DNA of 47,500 nucleotides from positions 1,768,938-1,816,437 of the forward strand of contig CAJNDS010000002.1 in assembly GCA_905221605.1 (NCBI GenBank), written 5' to 3'. The stretch's first letter is position 1, and each line of letters opens with the position of its first letter. Under the pieces are notes generated by a model. That model had not been told where the DNA came from, ran no database searches, and saw nothing but the letters and a program-made list of their open reading frames with translations. Positions 14,001 to 23,000 of this stretch are shown here, in pieces. The position numbers were made by a program, and so were the translations under genes. The DNA is from Symbiodinium natans (lineage: Eukaryota > Sar > Dinophyceae > Suessiales > Symbiodiniaceae).

Positions 14001-17000
14001 GGTATGAGGTTGCTGAGGATGACGCATCAGCGATATCATCTGCTCCATTCTCATGTGGCACGACGGGGAGATATCCAAAATCCGAGGGAAGGAATCTCTG
14101 AGACTGAGACCAGAGGGCCCTGAAAGCCAGGCCTCGACCTGGACCTGGCACACTTGGGGGGAACTGTGGCCTGGCAGCCGCCAGCACCTTGGCTTAGCAT
14201 GCGGAGCCTAAATCAACTAAATTGTAAGATGTGTCAGATTGATATACGCTACTGTAAGGGGCTTTCGCAGCAACAATGCTCGTTTTGTTGGTGGGTCGGG
14301 GCTCATATGGATTATCAGAAACTCCCCGTCCTGGCGTCCCAAGGAGCTCATGGAGCGCGTGTACAGCTACGTCCTGTACCTCGCCGAGAGTGCTGCAGGG
14401 GACTACCGCTCCCAAATCGGCAACCAGGCCTGCGACGCTGACACACGTGTGTTTGCTCGACACGAACGAAGGCGCATCCATGAAACACAGCAACAGCAAC
14501 AGTTTCAGAAGCACATCATAGTGATAGTTGCCGTTGGGGAAACATACACTGCAGCTTGGTCCTGCACCTGCCCTACATTGGCTCTGCCAGTGTCGAGACA
14601 CCAACCCCACAATCCTTCCTACTGTAGCTTCAAAGATGTCTCCCTACGTGCTGCAGCAGGTCCTTGCTGGCACCAACGCCCAGTTGGTCCCCGCCGAGAC
14701 ATTGAGACTGTCCTACACTCACTTCGCCGCTGAGCTTCTTTAGTACCACAAAAATGGAGGCTTGGAGTCCGTGGACTAGGTTGCTCTTGATCATTGAACT
14801 TGCTCGAGTACTAGATGTGGAAGGTCCGAGGGCAAATGGCCGTGATGGCCTACTGATTGTGCCGTGCCATCTTTTCAAGCGAACGACGAGCCGTTGCGTG
14901 AGGCTGTATACACTCGCTCTACCCTGGCCGAGCAGCTTCCTGGCCGCTGTTGATTTTTTTTGTTGCTTTTTTTTTCCGGGGGGGCGGGGCGGCGGGGGGG
15001 AGGGGGGGGGGCGGGGGGGTGTCTCGCGGGGATCCTTGAATCACTCAGTACATGCAGCAAGCTCGAGCTTTTTTGGCTTATCGCCACATTTGCTTTCCAA
15101 GGACAACTCCATCGTCCCTGGCCTTCCTGGATGAGGTCTCTGTCGCAGGAATCTCGGCTGCTTTTGGGCTCTCAGCAGGAGGGAAGTTACTTATGTTACT
15201 TACAATGAAGGGGAATAGCACCTTGTTTTGCCAAAGCTTGCTGGGATTCTCACTTTATGAGTTTGTTTTGGGCAGCCTGAAGTTTCAATTCGTGGAGAGC
15301 GCAGATGGGGGATCCGGCCAACCCAGGAAACGTCACCTTCATCGATGATGACCTGGACAGGTACGAGCTCTTCGGCTGCAGCGCCAACCCTCAGAGACTA
15401 ACAAACACAAGCAGCTTAACCAATTCATTGTCGTTGTACTCTGCGTTCTGGGCTCGCACCGAGGATTGGAGGTGATCTGATTTGGCTGCAGCCAGACGAC
15501 GACAGCGAAGTTGAGCACTACCAGATCTATTTGGCCGAGGTTGCTTGCCCGATGCCCCCGCACTAAGCTGATACAACTGCCCGGCCTGTATGAGTGAAAA
15601 GTGTGTATACCCCTTTATCCCAAGTCTGGGCTGGAGTTGTCTTCGGTTCTTTTGTTGTCTTGTGCAGCTTGTAGCTTTTGCACCGCATGCTTTCCTGCTG
15701 ACCGAGAGACCGATTGCCATGTGGGCTACGAGTTGTGCAGCCTTGTGGGTGGTGCGCATTTCAAGCAGGAAAGCCTGAGAAGTTGCGACAATGTGTGCGA
15801 AAGTAGCGACGTGATGTACTGCAGTAGCTGTAGCCCTTGTCGAGCGCGGGAGTGTGGTATGAAGGATGTCTACGATGTCCTTAGCTTTCCAGTAGCTTTC
15901 CCCCGGCTGACACCAACGAAAGCTACAGCATGAAGAGGCGAACATCATGTGATCCACTGCAGAGCATGCGTGTCCACTGCGAGCATTCAGGACAGCGCGG
16001 GCAGCAACCGATCTCTGCTTGGCAACGTCAGTCAGGGCGTACACCTTTTTGCGGTACCACCGAACACGGCGCTGATGTCCTTCACACACCTGACTGTGTT
16101 TGCTCAGCAGCTCGGCAAGCAGTTGTATGAAGACAGAGCAGTCGAACATGTTCCACAGTTGACCTTTCTTGATTCAGTGGGTTGGGGCCAAAACCCTGAC
16201 AACTGATCACCTCAAAGGGGCTGGAGTCTAGGTTTTCGGTCTTTACCAAGTAAATTCAACACCATACTGTGCCCCTAAACCCAAGGTAGGATCCGGGTGT
16301 TTGATTCTAAAGAACAGACTTGCACGAGGCGTGAAATTCGAGACATGCCCAACCTGCGGGGCTCCCTTCTTAGGAGATTCAGAGACCGAGAGAGGTTTCT
16401 GCCGCTTCTCTCCAGTTTTTGAGGTCTGCCCTCTCCGAGCAGACCACGCCAAGTTCGGCTGCTGGGCATGCAGAGCAGACCGGTCCAAGCCCCCGAGCCA
16501 CAAACAATGCGACGGGGGGAGGGGGGGGGGTTCTCGTACAACGCCCGGAATTCCTGCCGTTGGCTCTTGGCCCTGTACCCCTGTACCCCGTAACCCTTAT
16601 CTTAAACCAATCCCACTTTGCCCCTCCCGGAGGTAGTGATCGTCGACACCATCGCCAGCATCTCCAACCTCCAGCTCATCGATCTCGATCTGGCAACTTG
16701 GCTTGCTGAACTTCAACAGCTCAGCCACGACTCCGAACCCCAAAACCCAGTTGACATGAGACGACTGGCCTCTCAATAATGAGGCTCGATGAGCTCTTGG
16801 CTTAAGCATCCCTGGCCCACAGGATGTTACTCAAGGAACGCGAAGCATTTGCAGCCGAGGACCCCTTGGAGCTGGGTGGCCGCGCCATGTGGACCCCGCC
16901 AGCGCAGCTCGGCATGGTAACGGATGTGGCATTGGGTTTGGCATGGTTTGGCTCTGGGCTTTCGGGCTTTTTGGGCTTCAGCATGTTGGATGTAGCGAGG

Positions 17001-20000
17001 GGGATGAGCGCCCTGTGTACGCTTTCAGTAGCAAAAGCTCAACTTTCCTGAGTTGGGGAGCCCTACAGCCTAGAAAAGCCCTCTTCCATGAGCCGGAAGT
17101 CTGCTAAGGAACGCGGCACGGGTGGAGGCGTATCGGATGTACTTGGCAACAGATGACCTGGGCGCCGGGCGAAGCCAGGCTTCAGCCTTCCACACAGCTC
17201 TATTGGAAAGGGTCGGATAGTCGGAGATGTTTAGGAATTTAGGGTTTGGGATTCTGCAGGATTTTACAAGGGCTCATAAACAAAGGCGTGCAGGCGTTGA
17301 GGGAGAGAGTTCTCCAAGCTCAGAAGCGTACATTGTCAAGTGCGTCCTCGCGCCGCCCTCAGAAGTGGGGTTGCCGAGGAGAACTCCCCCCGAAGCATTC
17401 TGCAGGGGTGCGAGGGTCTTAAACTCGAGTGGGCGGTTGTCAAGTGCAGGAGAAGCTTCCAAGCCCGGAAGGAAGCTTTGAGCCGACTGCTTTTGTCTCC
17501 GTCCAAACACTGCTCCGTGCAGGTGGGCCTGGAGGTGCCAGTGGGGAGGAACCTTGGCATCATTCCACAGTATGAAGATGAAGAACTGTATGTATGCGGC
17601 ATGTAACATAATATACTACTAGCTATATATATGTATATATATATTTATTTATTTATATGTATATTTATATTTATATATATATATATAGATGTATGAGGCG
17701 TGTGCGTATGAGTCATAGTGAGAGTACATCCACTACATACCAAGCATGCATCTGAACGGACGCGTTCTTTTGAAAATGAGGCATGAGTAAGTGAGCATGT
17801 ATCTGGCACTTTCTTGTTCCCTTTTTGTCACTGCCAGGAACTACCACGACTTGCCACCCGAGACTGCTCTGAGCTCATTCACCCATGTCGCGACCCAGCT
17901 GGAAAGAAGTCCAAACCTTGCAACCTGTGGCGAAGTCGAATCTTATAAGCTCCAAACAAGCACTTTTATGTTAAGCAGGGATATGCGTACACACACGCAC
18001 GCACGCACTCACGCACGCACGCACGCACGCACACACGCACGCACACGTGTAAAGCCTTGGCTGAGTGCCAAAAGCCGTCAATGGTCATTCGAGTTGTTGA
18101 GTGCGCCATTGCGCCGCAGTGAGCAACCTCTTTGATGTCTGAGGTGGTCTACACCAGATCTGGCCTGGCCGAGCAAAGCGTGCCCGTGGCGTTTCCGGGC
18201 TGCATTTTCAGCGCTTCAGTGAAATTCCTCCTGACCGCAGCGAGATACTATATATATATATATAAAGAAAGCGCAGTATATGGCGAGAGGGAGACAGCGA
18301 GAGAATATACATGTCTATGTACATGTATGTATGTATGCATGTATGTATGTATGTATGCAGAGAGAGAGAGAGACGGCGAGAAATGTTGCGATTCACTGTT
18401 GTACACGAGCTTGTCAGAGAATGCTGCCCATGCCTTGACTTTTCAGACACGCTGAGCAGAGGCTGCCGCTGGTCGACACCATCGCTCAAGTGTCGGACAC
18501 CAGGGGGTTTGCCAGGAAGTTGGGACGATTTTTGAGGATTTCTGTGCAAATTGCCATGGCCTGTTCCTGGTGTACTTGTGATCATGAATCTCTATCACAT
18601 GGGGTTTCTGCAAGGGAGACTTCCCACTGTACTGTATGGCCCCCAGCAGGACATTCTCTTCCCAGACTTCGATCTTGACGAAACGGACCTTGGCGGCCTT
18701 CTGGAGTGGACGGAGCCTGCCGACACCTCACAGGTGGAAGCACCATGCAAGCTTCGAAGTGCAATGAACCAAAGCTGTATGGGGTTCTTAGTTTGGATGT
18801 AGCAGAGTATGAGATGGCTTACGGCCGGTTGACACGGACTGTGGACTTTACACAGTCCTGCATGCTGTGCTTGCAGCTGTCTTCGGAGTCGGCTGCTCCT
18901 GATGGCAAGAACAGCCAGACTCTGATTCCGAATCTTCCCCCTGCAGAGGTGCGGCACTACGACGTGTACATGGTCGAAGAATTGTCCAACATATCGCTTT
19001 GCACCTACCAGCTGAACCTCAGTGAAGAGGCCGGTGTGTAAGCGAAACAATCTTGTGAGACATACGAAGCGAACAACAAGTCATAAGGAGCAGGTGACAA
19101 GACTCAAGAAAGAGAGCGAGGACTGTGTAGAGATGAACTCGGCTTATGAAGGATGCTAGCTTCAGGGTAGAAATCTGAACTCTCGTTGTGCATAAGTCGC
19201 TGGTTTGCGGGGTAGGCTTCAGTATTGGATTTCATTCGTGGTTTACTATGCTTCTTTTGCCGGTGCGCCGGAGTGTAGTCGTGCGTATCAGAAGTCCTTG
19301 TTCTGAGCATCGAAGCTCTGTCCATCAGACGCTCAAAGCTTAAAGCCAAAAAGAAGCTTTGACGACCCCGCAGGTGCTGGACAGCAACGATTGTCCACGA
19401 AAGCACATGGGCACAACGGACATGGGCGTGGCCAACTTGCTCCCTGCCTGAGAAGGGGTTGCATGTACCTGGCATTGTGGTCGGTTGCTCTCGCTACATT
19501 TCATGCATCTGTGGCTTGTACCCTTTGCTGTTGCTGTCCTCGGGTGACTGGAGATCAGGAAATCAAGTCAGGAAGGCCACCCAACCAGTCCTAAACCCGA
19601 GCCGAAAGTGGGGCTTCACACTCTATACGCTCAAGTTCTGTCTTCTAGTAACAGCTCTCACTGCAGTTGCTGCCAGAGCATCTTTGGCAGGTGTTCTTGA
19701 TTTGTCGTGCCGTATGTAGCTTTAGTCCTGCACTTACAAGAGAGGATTTGCATTATGGCTGGTTCCTTCGGGAGCGGTGCCGAGTGTGGCATCTTGCTTT
19801 GAACTTTGCTAGAATATGCGGTCAGCCAGCGTTCTGAATGACCAAGTTCTGGTTCCTGACATATGATGGCATCCTTAGACTGATTTAGAAGAGGGCCAGT
19901 TCCAGGACGGTAGCTGTGGACACGGACCTGGCCAACTACACCCACTTTGCGATCTTCACCCGGTCATCGCTCGTCGAACAGACTACGCCCACGACACATC

Positions 20001-23000
20001 TCATTGTCGCCACGCCCTTAGAATGACTGATGCTTTTTGTTCTTGCGGGTTCAGTTCTTTAGGAGCTGCCAATTATGCAGCTTCAGGCGTGAGGCAGGAA
20101 GCAATTCCTCCTAGATCCTGTAGGTAGGTACTTTCAGGTTCCCACGTCTTCTTCCCTTTCTGCTGTCCTAGAGATTGGATTGGGGCTCGGGGTTAAGGCT
20201 TAAGGGTTCAGGCGTGAGTTCGTGGATGTCCAACAATCCCAGACAAGCAGCAGAGCTACCTAGAGAGGTCGGATTGATGTTGATTCCTTCAGATAGCTTG
20301 TCTCCTTGATCACCCTCCTGACCAGAGCAGAACAAGGTTGCTAATCCTACTCGCGTCGAGCCATAGAAATCCCGTGCAACTTGTGCAAGCGCTTGGAACC
20401 TCATACCTCCACGGCTCCAGACCCCTCAAATACAGCCCAATACAATCCGAAGCCTAAGTGACGGCCCGAGGACATGGTGGCAAGCGTTACCGGGATCAGG
20501 CGGGCTGCTGATTGGGGCCCTCGAATTCTACCATTCAAACCCGCAAACCCGCATTCACACTCATTGCGAGATTGAAGAGACCCCCGGATTTTTAGGGTGT
20601 GCAGTAGAACCAGAAGTTTAGGATTTCACCTCATGTCATGATGACTATCAGTTCATGGAGTTCACGTGGGCGGGGAATCAATGTGGAAAACGTTGGTAAC
20701 GGCTGATTGTGTGTGCTCTGGTCCCCTGGGGCACCAGCACCTAGTGCTGCTGAACAAGTATAGACGATTCGCGCCAATGCAACATGGATACTAATCGGAT
20801 ACTATATAGGGTTGGTTCATCATGTTCATCTTCTTTGAGGCAAAGGTGTGCGGCAAGGTGCTGTGTCCTTAAGCCAGGGAGCCCTCGATCACTACGCTGC
20901 AGTGCTTCAGGTTCACAGACCAGGACCTCGACTTGGAGCAGTTGGGAGGGGAGGCCGGTGAGCAGTACGTACTTCAAACGTTTCCTGGGAAAAGTCCAGA
21001 AAAGGTGATGCTTCTGTTTTTGGTAGCCTTGCTTCGCTGCTGTATGGATGTTCTGGAAGGAAGTTCATCTCACCGCCCGAATCTGGCAGAGTCCACGTCA
21101 TGCGGCCTGGACATTCCACGTAGAAACATCCAGAAATCGCCGAAAGTAGGAACTTTACCTAGTGGAGCTTCTTGCACTCAGGACCTAGAAGCCTAGTTAG
21201 TTTTCCTTTGACCCAAAGACCAGAACCTCAGCCTTGAATCAACCCTGTCCCCAGAGCATTCTGCTGGAAACTTCGAAGGTGCGTTGGACGCCACCTGCCC
21301 TGACGCAGCGCGTGCGCAACCCAGTACGGGGGTTTGTGGTTTGTGGTTGGACCACGGGTCAGGCTTGTGTCCTGGTCTTCCGGCATTCTGGCTTCAGGAT
21401 TTGCTGTGCTGAGGAAGCAAAAAGCCTGCGTCTCCACTTAGGGCCTTTTACTCCTTGCATCAGTATTCCAGCAAACTCTTGCGAATCTGAAACTACGAAT
21501 CGGAAGCACATATCCTTCAAGCAGGAGCGAACAACTCACAAATCAGAAGCAAAACCTAGCGAATCGAGGGCTCGTGCCATCAACATTTCTGACGTCCGCG
21601 AATCTGGACAACACACATGCAAAATCCGCACTCAGAGATTGTCAGGATTCATGGCTTCCTGGCAGCCGCTCTGTTAAGGGTGTTTGAAAGTTAAAGTATC
21701 TTCGGGCTGTCCCTAGTCAATTTCTCAACTTTTGCCCGTTGGGTGCTGAGGTTCAGGCATGTCGTTTTCGATTCCAGGATTTAGTTTACCTTCCCTGGTT
21801 GGCAGCACGAGGAGCCTCGGTTTTCCGATGCGCGCCTTTGGTTACAGAATTTCCCGCTTATTGGTATTGAGCTTTTGCACCACATGCAAGCCGCTGGACT
21901 AGATCCTAAGCTGAAGAGCAGGTGTACACCTACCGCCTGTACTTGGCGAACGACCCCACTGGTCTGGGAAGATCACAGATCGCCACTGATGTTCCTGAAG
22001 GTCTCCACCAGGAGATCTGGGGACTCTGAAGGCTTCAGGGACTTTTAGCTTTCTGCACAGTGGGAGAGTCGAAACACCCCATGGTGGACGCCTTCAATAC
22101 AGTGCCAAAATCCAAGCTTACACAGTGAGCCACATGATGTTGAGAACAGAACTTATGGCTCGAGACGACAGTTCTCGGTAGATCCATGCCCACGTGACTG
22201 CAGGAAGACATCCTTCCGGATACCGGCGCATATCCTTTCGTGGCTGCTTGGCTGGGGTTCAGGGTTCAGGGTTCAGGCGAGGTATTGTTTACTTGTTTCT
22301 TCTTGTTTCTTCTTGTTTCTTCTTGTTTCTTCTTGTTTCTTCAATAAAGAGGAGCGCTTTCTTTTCGTGTTGGATGTGCCGGAACTCGTGCCACTCTGGA
22401 GAAAGTCGTGACCCCGTTGATTTGACCCCAAGGTGCTTCTTGCCTGAAGAAAGACTTGCGTTTGGAGCACAGAAGCCCTTTTCTTGGGGAGGGCTTCGTA
22501 AGAGGTCTAGTTCCCAATATTCACATCAACGTTGATACAGTCAGTGCCCAGCCAGGCCGTCTACACGCGGTCTTTGCTGGCGGAGCAAACCACTCCGGTG
22601 TCCTTGCTTCTTGAGGACAAGTATGCACCAGCCGGGCCCTCAGCCTCCGATGACTCAAGTCCCGCTTGGCCACTGCACGAACATAGCAAGTTGGCAAGAG
22701 CTGCTAGCTCAGCCAGACTACGGTCGCGAAGTCTCAAGAGGCCCCTGACCAACGGCATAAAACATGCAAATCCCGGAACATGAGTCACGAAAACGCTCAT
22801 CCCAAGCTCCCCTCAGACCACAGCTCAAGGTCTCCAACATCAGTTTCCCGGACTTTGACCTGGACGCCACAGTCCCTTGGTCAGCCCTGTGTGTGAATGG
22901 ATCGTGGGTTTAGTGCTTGGCGGTAGTTGGCGCACTGAATTACAGGTGCCAAAGCATGGCTCGCGTCCAAGCCATGAAACTCAAACCCCGGATCACGGAC

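Noticed and set aside
15391-16149. 252-codon - strand open frame
   Set aside because: It is antisense to well-supported module exons (15464-15539, 15991-16104) and shows no domain. It is taken as a shadow frame.
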